From JAPLDB01 sp038206355 (GTDB lineage: Bacteria; Bacteroidota; Bacteroidia; AKYH767-A; 2013-40CM-41-45): a stretch of DNA of 58,104 bases. The position numbers and the translations under genes are program-made. The notes beneath the pieces were generated by a model. The model saw nothing but the letters and a program-made list of their open reading frames with translations, did not search any database and had not been told where the DNA came from. Positions 18,821 to 29,273 of the stretch are shown here, piece by piece. The stretch spans positions 1 through 58,104 of the forward strand of contig JBBRAY010000022.1 in assembly GCA_038206355.1 (NCBI GenBank). The letters are read 5' to 3'. The stretch's first letter is position 1. Each line of letters begins with the position of its first letter.

Positions 18821-20332
18821 TCAAGTTATTTCTGATGGCATCACAATCCAACTATGTCCGTCTTTAGCAATCAATGCCTCAGCATCTTCCGGTCCCTGCA
18901 TACCGGCTTCATAATTGGGGAAGTTGACTGAAGGATTCGTATCCCATGAATTAAGAATTGGCATCAAAGCATTCCATGCCGATTCAACCTGATCGGCGCG
19001 CATAAAGAGTGTAGAGTCTCCTTCCATAATATCCAGCAACAAAGTTTCATACGCTTCGGGTGTACCTGAAGTATATGATTCACTATAGTTGAATTGCATA
19101 TCAACAGGATACAGAACCATATTAAGTCCCGGACGCTTTGCCTGGAATCGCATCCGGATTCCCATGTGTGGCTGTATATTTAATACAAGCCTGTTTGGTT
19201 GCCAGTTGCCTGTTGCTTCGGGTGGAAATGATTGATGAGGCACAGGTTTGAATTGTATGGTGATCACTGAATTCGTTTCATTCAGTCGTTTTCCTGTACG
19301 CAGATAAAATGGAACACCCTGCCATCTCCAGTTGTCTATGAATAATTTAACAGCAGCAAAAGTTTCTTTCGTTGAATCTTTATTTACATCGTTCTCTTGT
19401 TTGTATCCTTTTACTTTTTTCCCTTCAATCCAACCTGCACCATACTGGCCTCGCACGGCAAACTGCCTGACTTCTTCGGGGCGAATTTTCCGCAAGGCGT
19501 TCAATACATCTACCTTTCGGTTGCGTACCTCATCTGCTACAAAGGAAACGGGTGGTTCCATGGTTATCAGGCAAAGCAACTGCAGGAGGTGATTTTGTAT
19601 CATGTCGCGGAGTGCACCGGCGGTTTCATAATAATTACCCCTGTTCTCCACGCCCAGTTGTTCAGCAACTGTTATCTGAACATGATCAATGTAATTGCGG
19701 TTCCATGTTGGTTCAAACATGGCGTTGGCAAATCGAAATGCAAGAATATTCTGAACCGTTTCCTTACCAAGATAATGATCAATGCGATAAATCTGAGATT
19801 CATTAAAAATTGTATGAAGCAATTGGTTTAACTGCTTGGCGCTTTCAAGATCATGACCGAATGGTTTTTCAATAACAATTCTGCTTTGTATTTTATTTTC
19901 AGCAAGTCCTGAACTACCAAGCTTCTTTGCTATTTCTTCAAATGAAAATGGTGGAACTGCAAGATAAAAAATGCGGTTCGCTGTTGCATCCCATTGCTTT
20001 TCATATTTATTTATTTCTTTTTTAATTTTTGAATAAGTAGATGAACTTTTAAATTCACCTTTCAGGTAGGTAAAACAGTTTACAAATTGATCCCATTCAC
20101 CTTTCTTTGATTTCCCTCTTCTGGAAAATTTATCTAATCCATCATGCAAATGTTTTTTGAATTCTTTTTCGGTAATATTTTTTCTGCTGACTCCGATAAC
20201 GGCAAATTCATCCGGTATCCATTTGTCAAGCCAGAGATTATAAATGGCAGGGATCAATTTGCGCCAGGTTAAATCACCGGTTGCTCCCAGAATTACAATA
20301 ATAGTAGGTTTTACTTTTGATGTGGGTTCCAT
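18821..20332 (-). CDS. zwf: glucose-6-phosphate 1-dehydrogenase
   Basis: Catalyses NADP-linked oxidation of glucose-6-P to 6-phosphogluconolactone. The chosen start is ATG 20332 (MEPTSKVKPTIIVILGATGD), giving 503 residues. A longer open frame to 20416 runs into gnd and is not family-like. Motifs are the nucleotide-binding GATGDLTWRKL (16-26), EKPFGHD (155-161) and the active-site signature RIDHYLGKETVQN (183-195). The gnd stop is 4 nt upstream, and ppk2 begins 1 nt after the stop. It sits in the middle of the pgi-HAD-gnd-zwf-ppk2 operon. Confidence 0.96.
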   Translation of the reverse strand: MEPTSKVKPTIIVILGATGDLTWRKLIPAIYNLWLDKWIPDEFAVIGVSRKNITEKEFKKHLHDGLDKFSRRGKSKKGEWDQFVNCFTYLKGEFKSSSTYSKIKKEINKYEKQWDATANRIFYLAVPPFSFEEIAKKLGSSGLAENKIQSRIVIEKPFGHDLESAKQLNQLLHTIFNESQIYRIDHYLGKETVQNILAFRFANAMFEPTWNRNYIDHVQITVAEQLGVENRGNYYETAGALRDMIQNHLLQLLCLITMEPPVSFVADEVRNRKVDVLNALRKIRPEEVRQFAVRGQYGAGWIEGKKVKGYKQENDVNKDSTKETFAAVKLFIDNWRWQGVPFYLRTGKRLNETNSVITIQFKPVPHQSFPPEATGNWQPNRLVLNIQPHMGIRMRFQAKRPGLNMVLYPVDMQFNYSESYTSGTPEAYETLLLDIMEGDSTLFMRADQVESAWNALMPILNSWDTNPSVNFPNYEAGMQGPEDAEALIAKDGHSWIVMPSEIT

Positions 20333-20336
20333 TTTA

Positions 20337-21755
20337 TTATTTTTCCTGATTCCATTGAGTATGAAAAATTCCTTCCCTGTCGTTCCTTTCGTATGTATGT
20401 GCGCCAAAAAAATCACGCTGTGCCTGTATTAAATTCGCCGGTAACCATTCGCTACGATAGCTGTCGTAATAAGCCAAAGATCCCATTATAGCCGGAAGCG
20501 GAATTCTGATTTCAACACCGCTTTGAATTACTTTACGGATACCATCCTCTGATTGCAACAATTTCTCTGAAAATGTTTTATTAAGTAAAAGATTTGATAA
20601 ATCAGGGTCCTGAGAAAAAGCAGAATGAATATCTTCCAATAAAGAGGAGCGGATAATACACCCACCTCTCCAGATCTTCGCAATATCCGCTAATCTCAAA
20701 TCGTATTTATAATATCCGGAAGCATTCTTCAAAAGCGCCATTCCCTGGGCATAGGTGGTGATCATCGAAAAATAAAGAGTTTGTTCAGTCCGGGTCACCA
20801 ATTCACCTTTATTACCCATGAAATTAATATTTCTCCTCTTACTCATGAGTGCGATGGCATCACGTTCATTTTTGTTTGCTGATAAATCACGCATGGCAAC
20901 AGCAAGATCAATTACAGGAATCGGAACCTGCAATTTCATGGCATCTTCTGACGTCCAGCCACCTGTACCTTTCTGGTGGGCGCGGTCAAGAATCTTATCA
21001 ATAAGGATTTCGTCGGTAAGATCATCCTTCTGTGCAAAAATGCCAGCAGTGATTTCAATTAAATAGGAATGAAGAATTCCTTCATTCCATTTTGAAAATA
21101 TATTATGAAGGTCATCATTATTAAAACCGCCGGCTACCTTTAATAAATGATAAGATTCAGCAATGAGCTGCATCAGTCCATATTCAATTCCGTTGTGAAC
21201 CATTTTTACGTAGTGTCCTGCAGAACCGGGGCCAAGCCAGTTTACACATGGTTCGTCATTCACTTTCGCTGAAATTGATTGCAGCATTCCTGATACGCGT
21301 TCATAAATATTTTTATTTCCTCCCGGCATAATGCTGGGACCGTTACGTGCGCCATACTCTCCGCCCGACACGCCCACACCCATGAAATGGATTTTAGTTT
21401 TAGCCAGTAAATCGATCCTCCTATTGGTGTCTTTGAAATGGGAGTTGCCGCAATCCAACAGCAAATCATTCTCTGACAAAAAAGGAATTAATTCACGAAT
21501 AACCTCATCCACGATTTTTCCGGCAGGAACAAGCATCATGATTACATGAGGGCTTTTTAATCCTGAAATAAATTCATGAAGTTGAGAAGTCGCCAAAATA
21601 TTTCTGTCACCGGCTTCATTGTTTAGTATTTCTGCCTGGGAATCATTTTTATCGTAACCAAGAACAGCATATCCATGGTCGCTCATGTTGAAAACGAGGT
21701 TGCGGCCCATCGTTCCCAAACCAATCATTCCGAAATCAAATTGTTTTCCTCCCAT
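20337..21755 (-). CDS. gnd: 6-phosphogluconate dehydrogenase, decarboxylating
   Basis: Converts 6-phosphogluconate to ribulose-5-P with CO2 release and NAD(P)H formation. It has 472 residues, the length of the long (dimeric) class. The N-terminal Rossmann motif is GLGTMGRNLVFNMSDHGY. The substrate signature is GVGVSGGEYGARNGPSIMPGG around residue 125, and the catalytic region is GPGSAGHYVKMVHNGIEYG around 178. The C-terminal domain has KGTGGWTS and ends in a basic tail. It lies 30 bp after the HAD gene and 4 nt before zwf. Confidence 0.97.
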   Translation of the reverse strand: MGGKQFDFGMIGLGTMGRNLVFNMSDHGYAVLGYDKNDSQAEILNNEAGDRNILATSQLHEFISGLKSPHVIMMLVPAGKIVDEVIRELIPFLSENDLLLDCGNSHFKDTNRRIDLLAKTKIHFMGVGVSGGEYGARNGPSIMPGGNKNIYERVSGMLQSISAKVNDEPCVNWLGPGSAGHYVKMVHNGIEYGLMQLIAESYHLLKVAGGFNNDDLHNIFSKWNEGILHSYLIEITAGIFAQKDDLTDEILIDKILDRAHQKGTGGWTSEDAMKLQVPIPVIDLAVAMRDLSANKNERDAIALMSKRRNINFMGNKGELVTRTEQTLYFSMITTYAQGMALLKNASGYYKYDLRLADIAKIWRGGCIIRSSLLEDIHSAFSQDPDLSNLLLNKTFSEKLLQSEDGIRKVIQSGVEIRIPLPAIMGSLAYYDSYRSEWLPANLIQAQRDFFGAHTYERNDREGIFHTQWNQEK

Positions 21756-21785
21756 TTTTTTATACTAAATCAAGAGCCGTAAAAA

Positions 21786-22406
21786 TTATTTCATCAATAA
21801 TCCAAATTCTGACAACTGCTTTTTCGCTTCCTCCAATCCCGTATAATGTATCCCCTTTAATTCTAGTGATTGTGCAACTTCAACAAACATGTTTCTGTCA
21901 TCAATGTAAATAATCTGTTCCGGAGCTGATTGGGAAATATCAATTGCCATGCGAAAAATATCTGCATCCGGTTTACGCAGATGAACAAATGAGGAAGAAA
22001 CATATGCATCAAATAATTCATTTAATTTGAAATGAGTTATTCGATACGCATTTAATTCCCTTCCCTCATTACTGACAGCGATTATTTTCAGTTGATATTT
22101 ATTTTTAATCTCTTTAAAAAAATTGATTGCATCTGTGTGGGGACGGGACTGACTGAACATGAATGCGATAAAATCTTCTTCAGAAAATAATCTTTTTTTA
22201 TGAAATACAATCCTCTTCAGATATTCGTGGAGTGTTAATTTTCCCTCTTCATAAGTATCGAAAGTGAGATGGTGACGTTCATTCAGTTCTTCACTATCAA
22301 GTTTGAAATGTGCAATGGCATTGTTGCGTGCTTCATGTCCCCATCCGTTGGTAAGAACTACTCCGCCAATATCAAGAAACAATGTAGTGATTTTCAGATT
22401 ATTCAT
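21786..22406 (-). CDS. HAD-superfamily phosphatase (YihX-like)
   Basis: Protein of 206 residues from HAD subfamily IA. Motif I is FLDIGGVVLTNGW (residues 11-23), where the second Asp of DxD is Gly as in several YihX/epoxide-hydrolase-like members. Motif II is AVSNEGRE near 114, motif III is a Lys in RKPDADIF near 143, and motif IV is YIDDRNMFVEVA near 167. The helical cap spans about 25-85. The position between pgi and gnd suggests a sugar-phosphate substrate, for example glucose-1-P as for E. coli YihX, but this is inferred from context. Confidence 0.85.
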   Translation of the reverse strand: MNNLKITTLFLDIGGVVLTNGWGHEARNNAIAHFKLDSEELNERHHLTFDTYEEGKLTLHEYLKRIVFHKKRLFSEEDFIAFMFSQSRPHTDAINFFKEIKNKYQLKIIAVSNEGRELNAYRITHFKLNELFDAYVSSSFVHLRKPDADIFRMAIDISQSAPEQIIYIDDRNMFVEVAQSLELKGIHYTGLEEAKKQLSEFGLLMK

Positions 22407-22505
22407 ATTTGCTTTTTAAGTCGCTTCCATTAAGAATGTATAGCAGGATCTGAATTATAGCTGTAAAATATTTCAGTCAAGTTAAGAAAAATATTTTACA
22501 TCAAT

Positions 22506-24260
22506 CTATTTAGAAACCAGAATTGAGCGATATAGCATATCAAGTCCTTTATCTATATCCTTTCCGAGGTCAATGCGAAGTACTCTTCTCCCTTTATCAT
22601 CGAGTGAACGGAAGTCGCCAAGTGCCTGCGCCTGATGTAAAACATCAAACCCAAATTTTTCTCCAGGGATTGATAGCGCTTTGGTTTCCTCATGGACTAA
22701 TAAAATATACAATCCGGTATCAGGTCCGCCTTTATGTAACTGACCTGTTGAATGCAGATAACGTGGTCCATTAAGTAAGGTTGTTGCTGTTTTAAAATCA
22801 GACCGCATGGCTTTTCTCCAAACATTTAAAATTTTTGTACGGCGATCAGTCATTGTGAAATACGGCAACAAAGCGATGTAGTCATTCGCGCCGGCCAATG
22901 TGGTAAAACCATTCACAAAAGCGCCCACCGATTCGGTATGATTGACCGCAAGGTGTTCCGTCTTCTTTCCGGAATAAATAGAAATATCACCTGTCTTTAA
23001 GAGGGGTATCGACGTTTTAAAAGAACCATCCTTACACCAACGAACAAGAATTTCACTCGTATTTTTTTTGCTTTCTTCAACATTGGGCTGGTCAAAAGCA
23101 TTGATGCCAATTACGATTCCTGCAATGGCAGTTGCAATTTCCCACCTGTAATATTCACCACCAAGTGCAATTTTATTTGCTATTTTAATTCTAACCACCG
23201 GGTGACCTGCTTCTTCAAGAGCAGTGAGTTTTTTTTCATCGGACTCATTATCATCAGTAGTAAGAAACATATGAATGAAAACCCTATCCGTTCCATATAC
23301 TTGTGGACTTCCCGGTACTTCTCCGTTCACCGGTATTAATCCATGCCCCTCTTTCCCGGTACTTTCTGCCAGCAATTGCTCAACCCAATAACCAAAAGAA
23401 CTTATCGAAGAAGACAAAACAAAGGTTACTTTATCCCTTCCGTATCTATGACATACTCCTAAAACTACGCCTAAACTAATTCCGGGATTTGTTGCTGCAG
23501 GAACTGCGTCACAACTAATTTCCATTTGTTTAGCGCTCGCTAAAAATGCGTTGATATCTATACCCATCAGTGCCATGGGGACCAATCCAAAATATGACAG
23601 GACAGAATAACGTCCACCGAGATCAGAAGGATTAATAAATACTTCCCTGAATTTATATTGACCAGCCATTTTTACCAATGGCGTACCGGCATCAGTGATT
23701 GCAACAAAATTATTTCCGGGATTATTTATTTTATTCCTTTCCAGCTGACTATAGAAATATCGAAAAAAACTCAGGGTCTCCTCTGTATTTCCGGATTTAG
23801 AGGCAACAATAAAAAGCGTTTTATCTAAATTGATTTTATTCTCCAACCCAAGAATGGCCGCCGGCTCCGTATTGTCCAGCACATGCAATTGAAGATATCC
23901 TTTTGCCGTTCCAAAAGTTGCACGCGCTACTTCTGAACTCAAACTGCTTCCGCCCATCCCAAGCAATACAGCATCTGTGAAACTTTCCTTTTTTATTTTC
24001 GAAGAGAATGAAATCAGATTCTCTATATGCTCTTTAAAATTGCCGGGTAAACTTAACCAGCCCAGTCGCTGACTTATTTCCTTTATTGTTAGTGGATCGC
24101 TTTTCCAAAGGGTTGGGTCCTTATCAAAAAGACGCTTTCCCAATTGTTTTTTATCAACTGCCTTGTATGCCTCCTTAATTTCTTTATTCAATTTACCGCC
24201 ACTAATCTGAAAAACAAAAGCTTCATCCTTTAATATATTCATTCCAATCACATTATACAT
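22506..24260 (-). CDS. pgi: glucose-6-phosphate isomerase (type found in transaldolase-Pgi fusions)
   Basis: Sugar isomerase of 584 residues interconverting glucose-6-P and fructose-6-P. SIS-fold signatures are LLGMGGSSLSSEVA (about residue 99), VASKSGNTEETLSFFRYF (about 152) and the SDLGGRYSVLSYFG loop (about 212). The C-terminus (HKGGPDTGLYILL) resembles the Pgi half of bifunctional Tal-Pgi proteins better than classical E. coli Pgi. No transaldolase domain is attached or encoded nearby. The ATG directly abuts the stop of the small upstream gene; an internal ATG at 24242 is an alternative start. It is second in the minus-strand operon fired from the conserved promoter at 24498-24567. Confidence 0.9.
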   Translation of the reverse strand: MYNVIGMNILKDEAFVFQISGGKLNKEIKEAYKAVDKKQLGKRLFDKDPTLWKSDPLTIKEISQRLGWLSLPGNFKEHIENLISFSSKIKKESFTDAVLLGMGGSSLSSEVARATFGTAKGYLQLHVLDNTEPAAILGLENKINLDKTLFIVASKSGNTEETLSFFRYFYSQLERNKINNPGNNFVAITDAGTPLVKMAGQYKFREVFINPSDLGGRYSVLSYFGLVPMALMGIDINAFLASAKQMEISCDAVPAATNPGISLGVVLGVCHRYGRDKVTFVLSSSISSFGYWVEQLLAESTGKEGHGLIPVNGEVPGSPQVYGTDRVFIHMFLTTDDNESDEKKLTALEEAGHPVVRIKIANKIALGGEYYRWEIATAIAGIVIGINAFDQPNVEESKKNTSEILVRWCKDGSFKTSIPLLKTGDISIYSGKKTEHLAVNHTESVGAFVNGFTTLAGANDYIALLPYFTMTDRRTKILNVWRKAMRSDFKTATTLLNGPRYLHSTGQLHKGGPDTGLYILLVHEETKALSIPGEKFGFDVLHQAQALGDFRSLDDKGRRVLRIDLGKDIDKGLDMLYRSILVSK

Positions 24261-24467
24261 TTAAAAAAACCTCTTTTTACTATTTTCATTGATTCGGAAT
24301 TGCGGTTTTCTTTGAAAAGTTTTTCCTGTTGGAATTTCATCTGCATAATCAGCATTTATACTCAATTTTTCCGGCATAGAATCAGGATTATTTTGAATAG
24401 AATCTTCATTCAGATTTTGCACAGATTGCTCCCGATTGAGGTCAACTTTATTTTTTTTCATTTTCAA
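24261..24467 (-). CDS. small charged hypothetical protein
   Basis: Reading frame of 68 codons, hydrophilic, rich in Asn, Lys and Glu (KMKKNKVDLNREQSVQNLNE at the start), with no signal peptide, membrane segment or known domain. The -7 box of the conserved promoter lies about 30 bp upstream of its ATG, and its stop abuts the pgi ATG. It is therefore the promoter-proximal reading frame of the pgi operon. It may be a real small protein or a leader that couples translation to pgi. No function can be proposed. Confidence 0.55.
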   Translation of the reverse strand: MKMKKNKVDLNREQSVQNLNEDSIQNNPDSMPEKLSINADYADEIPTGKTFQRKPQFRINENSKKRFF

Positions 24468-24497
24468 GTTTTTAATTTTCTAAAAATATCACCATAA

Positions 24498-24567
24498 CAA
24501 AAGTCCGTGTTCTCAGTCGAAATAGCCTTACACAATTTCCTAAAGGTGTTATATGATTCACACATTT
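24498..24567 (-). promoter_or_regulatory. conserved 21-bp direct-repeat promoter, copy 3 (toward pgi operon)
   Basis: Read on the minus strand: AATGTGTGAAT (24556-24566), one base, ATATAA (24549-24554), 15 bases, GTGTAA (24528-24533), 22 bases, and GACTTTTG (24498-24505). Half-sites start 21 bp apart. The leader to the ATG at 24467 is about 25 nt. Confidence 0.8.
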
Positions 24568-24848
24568 ACGATGGACAATTAAACACCACACCGCCATGCC
24601 CTTTATGGTTTAGAGAAAAAAATGTGCCATTCCTTCAACTTAAAATTCAGAAAAGAAATTGTAAACTTCAAATTTTCATCTTAGCCGGTAAACTCTCATT
24701 TATAAAGGGTAAAGCTAATTTTCAGAAGAGTTATAAGGGCATTTTATGTATAGGTTCCTCTCAGATAAATGATTACCTTTACAATACAATCCGGATTCCT
24801 AGACAAAGAGTGTTCACTTCAGTTTTCCTGAGATTATATTAAGTAAAA
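24568..24848 (+). other. region upstream of the chemotaxis-type hybrid gene
   Basis: This holds the probable plus-strand promoter of the CheB-CheR hybrid. A half-site ATGTAT (24746-24751) stands 22 bp before a TACCTTTA box (24774-24781), the same spacing as in the conserved promoters, but the distal half-site and the AATGTGTGAAT element are absent. Nothing else is recognised. Confidence 0.3.
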
Positions 24849-27800
24849 ATGAAAACATCGCACTCATCCAAAAAAAAAGTAACGGTCCGTGTTAAAAAGA
24901 CAAGCAAAGTTTCCCGCGTTTTAAAAACCAAGAAATCCCCGGAGTCATTTACTGTAGTGGCCATTGGCGCATCTGCAGGAGGATTGGAAGCCATTAAACA
25001 ACTGTTAGAACATCTCTCGCCGGATACAGGTATGGCTTATATTTATATGCAGCACCTGAGTCCTGATCATAAAAGTATTCTTCCCGAGTTGCTTTCCAAG
25101 TCAACAAAAATGAAAGTACAGGACGTGGACAACATGGACAAGATGGAGCCCAATAATTTATATGTAATGCCTTACAATAAGGGCATCAAAGTTACAAACG
25201 GGCACATAAAATTAGTTCCGCGGCCGGAGAACCAGCCGAGCCAGAAGACGATTGACGTCCTCTTTACCTCATTGGCCGAAACACACAAAGAAAATGTAAT
25301 AGGTATTGTGTTGTCGGGAAGCGCAAATGACGGCACACAGGGATTAAGGGAGATTAAAGAGGCCGGAGGAATGACATTTGCCCAGGATCATTCGGCAAAA
25401 TTCAGAAGCATGCCTGATTCAGCGATTGCCGAAGGTGTTGTAGATTTTATTTTATCGCCGGGTGAAATTTCAAAAAAGTTAAACTGGATGAGTAAACATC
25501 CTTTACTTAAGCGCAAGGGAATTAAAAGTACACCTGAAAATGAAATTGAAAACAACAATCCGGATTTAAAATCAATACTTCAACATGTTTATAAAAAGAA
25601 GCATGTTGATTTCAATGTCTATAAAATGAATACGATCAAGAGGCGGATGCTACGCCGGATGATCATTCATAAAATTGGCACGCTAAAAGAATATAGTAAA
25701 CTGCTGGATGCCAATAATGATGAAGTCGAACAACTTTACCAGGACTTACTTATAAATGTTACCGACTTTTTCAGAGACCCTGAGGCCTTTATAAGTTTAA
25801 AAAAATCAGTGCTTCCGCGTTTGTTAAAGAAAAAGGCCCCGGGAGAAACATTCCGGGTTTGGGTGGCTGCCTGCGCCACCGGCGAAGAAGTATATTCTAT
25901 CGCCATGTTGCTATTGGAGTTATTGGACAATAAGCCGTCGAACATTCATTTACAGATTTTTGCCACTGACCTGAGTGCACAGGCAATCAATGAAGCCCGC
26001 AACGGAAATTTCAGCACACAGCAGCTTAAAAATGTTTCACCCAAAAGACTTCAGCGTTTTTTTACACGCTCGAAGGAGAATTATCGAATTTCAAAAAAGC
26101 TGCGGGATGTCTGTATTTTCGCTCAACACAATCTGTTATCCGACCCACCTTTTTCAAGGATGGATTTTGTCAGTTGCCGCAACCTGCTTATTTACCTCGA
26201 TACAGCAGCCCAGCAAACGGCCATTGCGACTTTTCATTATGCTTTAAATGAAAACGGTTGCCTGATGCTTGGTAAATCAGAAACCATTGGCAATTCCCTA
26301 CAGTTGTTTACTCCGGATGCGGATAAAAAAATAAAATTATTTTATCGCAAAAAAAATACAGGGAAAAATAATTTCTCGGAGATCACACCCTGGATTCTAC
26401 AAAAATCCGTCTCTCTAAAATCTAATTCTGAAAATGCACCATCGAAAAAACTGACTTCTTTGAATGGCAACCTGGGCAGTGCTTTTGACAACTATTTACT
26501 CAAACAATATGTTCCGGCCAGTGTCGTCATTAATCACGATTTGGAAATCCTGCAATTCAGAGGAGCAACTTCCTTGTTTTTACAAAACTCATCGGGGAAA
26601 GCCAGCTTGAATATTTTAAAAATGGTGCATCCTCAAATTACATTTGAACTTCGCAATGCCATTCACCATGCAATAAAAACAAAACAAACGGTACAAAGCA
26701 GGTATTGAAATTAATCGTGATAAAACGGGAACTGTTTTGCGCCTGCTTAACCTGGAAGTTACGCCACTTAAAATTGAAGGCTATGATGAACTGCTCGTTA
26801 TAGTTTTTACCGGAGTACCACAATTGGAAACGATTGCTCATGGAACTAAAATCGGGAAGAACAATAGTGTTGTAAAAGACCGCAGAATAAAAAAACTGGA
26901 AGAAGAAATTGTTGCTTCCCGGAACGACATGGCCTCATTAACCCAGGATCAGGAAGCTGCGAATGAAGAATTGCAAAGTGCCAATGAAGAGATTGTTTCC
27001 AGTAATGAAGAACTGCAAAGTCTGAATGAAGAGCTGGAGACCTCGAAAGAAGAAATTGAATCTACCAATGAAGAATTGATAACTACAAACCAGGAATTGC
27101 AGGCGCGGATACATCAGGTGGAGGAATTGTATACGTATTACGAAACCATAATTTCTACAATTCATGAGCCCCTGTTGATATTGGATAAAAACATGAGGAT
27201 TAAATCAGTGAATAAAGCATTTTGTAAAATGTTTCATGTAACCGCTGAAGAGAGTATCGGGGTATCGTTATATAAACTTGGCAACCATCAATGGAATATT
27301 CCGCGTCTGCACGAACTTATGGGACACATCATTCCGGAAAATAATCCTATCCTGAATTTTGAGGTAGAACATACCTTCCCGCTAATAGGTAAGAAAACAA
27401 TGCTGCTCAATGCACATCAGATTTCCCGTCAAAGCGAAAACGAAGAATTAATTGTGCTTACAATTTCAGACATAACTGAAGTAAAACGATTGGCAACGGA
27501 GGTTCAGAAAAAAGAAAACAGGCTGCTGGAAGTGCAGATGGAGGAAAGGAAGAAAGCATTTACCATTGTTGAGGAAAATAATATTGAATTGACATTGGCA
27601 AACAACAACGCCAAACTAAAAACACTGATCGCTGAAGATGCAGTAAAGGCAAAGCAACAGTTTTTGAGTAACATGAGTCATGAGATACGCACTCCCATGA
27701 ATGCAATTATCGGATTTACCCATGTGGTGTTAAAAACAACATTGGATAAACATCAGCGTGAATACATCAATGCCATTAAGGTATCCGGTGATACACTTAT

Positions 27801-28779
27801 CGTTTTAATCAATGATATTCTTGATCTGGCTAAGGTTGATTCAGGTAAAATGACCTTTGAAAAAATTCCTTTTAATCTTGCTGATTCGGTTTCGACTACC
27901 CTGAAATTATTTGAACCGAGAACGGAGGAGATGAATATCCGGTTACTTTCAGAATACGCAACAGATATTCCCAAGTTTGTCATTGGCGACCCATTGCGGC
28001 TGCGTCAGATTATTCTGAACTTAATAAGCAATGCAGTAAAGTTTACACGAAAGGGTAAAATAACAATGCACATCAGTACTTTGCAAGAGGATGCAGAAAC
28101 CATAACTCTTAAGTTTGCACTCACTGATACAGGCATTGGCATTGCTGAAGAAAATCTGAATCACATTTTCAATAGCTTCGAACAGGCCTCACGTGAAACC
28201 AGCCGTTCCTTTGGCGGTTCAGGACTGGGACTTGCTATCGTTAAGCAATTGGTAGAATTACAAGGTGGTACAATTACAGTTAAAAGCAAGGTCAACAGCG
28301 GTTCAACTTTTACTTTCAATCTTAGTTTTGGCAAACCAAATATAAAGCAAAAGCCTGAAGAGAAATCCAAAAAAAATCAATTGCAAAATAACCGACTTAC
28401 TAAACCGCGAAGGACAAAAATAAAAGTACTGGTAGCTGAAGACATACTCCTGAATCAATTACTGATAAAGACAATATTGAATAGTTTTGGTTATGAATTT
28501 GACATTGCGGAAAACGGAAAACTTGCGATTGAATTACTCAACCGGAATCATTATGACCTTGTATTAATGGATCTGCAAATGCCGGAGATGGACGGCTTTG
28601 AAGCCACACAGCATATCCGCAATCAAATGAATTCTCAAATTCCCATTATTGCCCTTACAGCGGATGTGACCACCATGGACAACAAGAAATGCATCGCTGC
28701 CGGGATGAATGATTACATATCTAAACCCATTGACGAAGAATTGCTGTTTGGCAAAATTGCAGATGCATTGGTAAAGTAA
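24849..28779 (+). pseudogene. CheB-CheR-PAS-histidine kinase-receiver hybrid, split by a frameshift at about 26697
   Basis: Part 1 (24849-26708) is a CheB methylesterase domain with Ser (GASAGG), His (QHLSPDHKS) and Asp (GSANDGTQG), followed by a CheR methyltransferase (TDFFRDPEAF; WVAACATGEEVYSIAMLLLE; VSCRNLLIYLD). Part 2 resumes one frame over at 26701 (GIEINRDKTGTVLRLLNLEV), completing the domain after CheR. A long coiled coil of NEELQSxNEE repeats follows, then PAS, HisKA (SHEIRTPMNAIIGFT), HATPase (DTGIGI; GSGLGLAIV) and a C-terminal receiver (VLMDLQMPEMDGFEA). The frame change is one extra base or two missing bases beside CAAAGCAGG. All catalytic motifs survive. The two halves may be made separately, or the break may be a sequence error. 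Corrected length is about 1309 residues. Confidence 0.85.
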
Positions 28780-28875
28780 CAGGGTACATAGATTCACATT
28801 TTGCCCGCGCTCTTTACTGAATTTCACATCCAATTTCCTCAGGTTATTATTCGAATCCCGTTATCCGCATTATAA

Positions 28876-29271
28876 TTAAACGTTCATTAAAGCCTGATTT
28901 AATTTTTCGCCTACTTCCTTAGCATACTCTTCAATAATGGGATTGTCAATTGTCTTCATGGCTTCCAGGGGGTTAATAATTGCAACTTCAATCACTTCAT
29001 TTCCCAACTCACGAATGGATACATTGCAAGGAAGCAACACACTGATATGTTGGTCTACAGAAAGCACCTTGTCTGCAAAAACCGGATTGCAAGCACCCAA
29101 AATAATGTGGGGTAAATAATCCTTACCCAATTTTTTCTTCATGGTTTCCTGAATATCAATTTCCGTGAGCACTCCGAATCCTTCCGCCTTTAGTGCCCGT
29201 TCAACATTTATCCGGGTGTCTGAAATTGTAGTTCCTGTAATTATTTTAGAATTAAAATAGTCCATAGTCAA
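28876..29271 (-). CDS. DUF302 domain protein
   Basis: Small soluble protein of 131 residues with the DUF302 pattern. The conserved core includes a GFGVLTEIDIQETMKKKLG strand-helix, then YLPHIILGACNPVFADKVL, and SVLLPCNVSIREL with a conserved Cys. It ends in INPLEAM and a terminal helix. Members often sit near stress or redox genes and may bind haem or metal, but the function is not established. It begins 2 nt after the OsmC stop, so the two are one transcription unit. Confidence 0.88.
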   Translation of the reverse strand: MTMDYFNSKIITGTTISDTRINVERALKAEGFGVLTEIDIQETMKKKLGKDYLPHIILGACNPVFADKVLSVDQHISVLLPCNVSIRELGNEVIEVAIINPLEAMKTIDNPIIEEYAKEVGEKLNQALMNV

Positions 29272-29273
29272 TC

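Noticed and set aside
24507..24842. 111-codon plus-strand frame upstream of the hybrid kinase
   Set aside because: It covers the minus-strand promoter (copy 3) and has no protein-like features.
28784..28802. TACATAGATTCACATTTT, similar to the conserved activator site
   Set aside because: There is no second half-site 21 bp away, and it lies at the 3' end between convergent genes.
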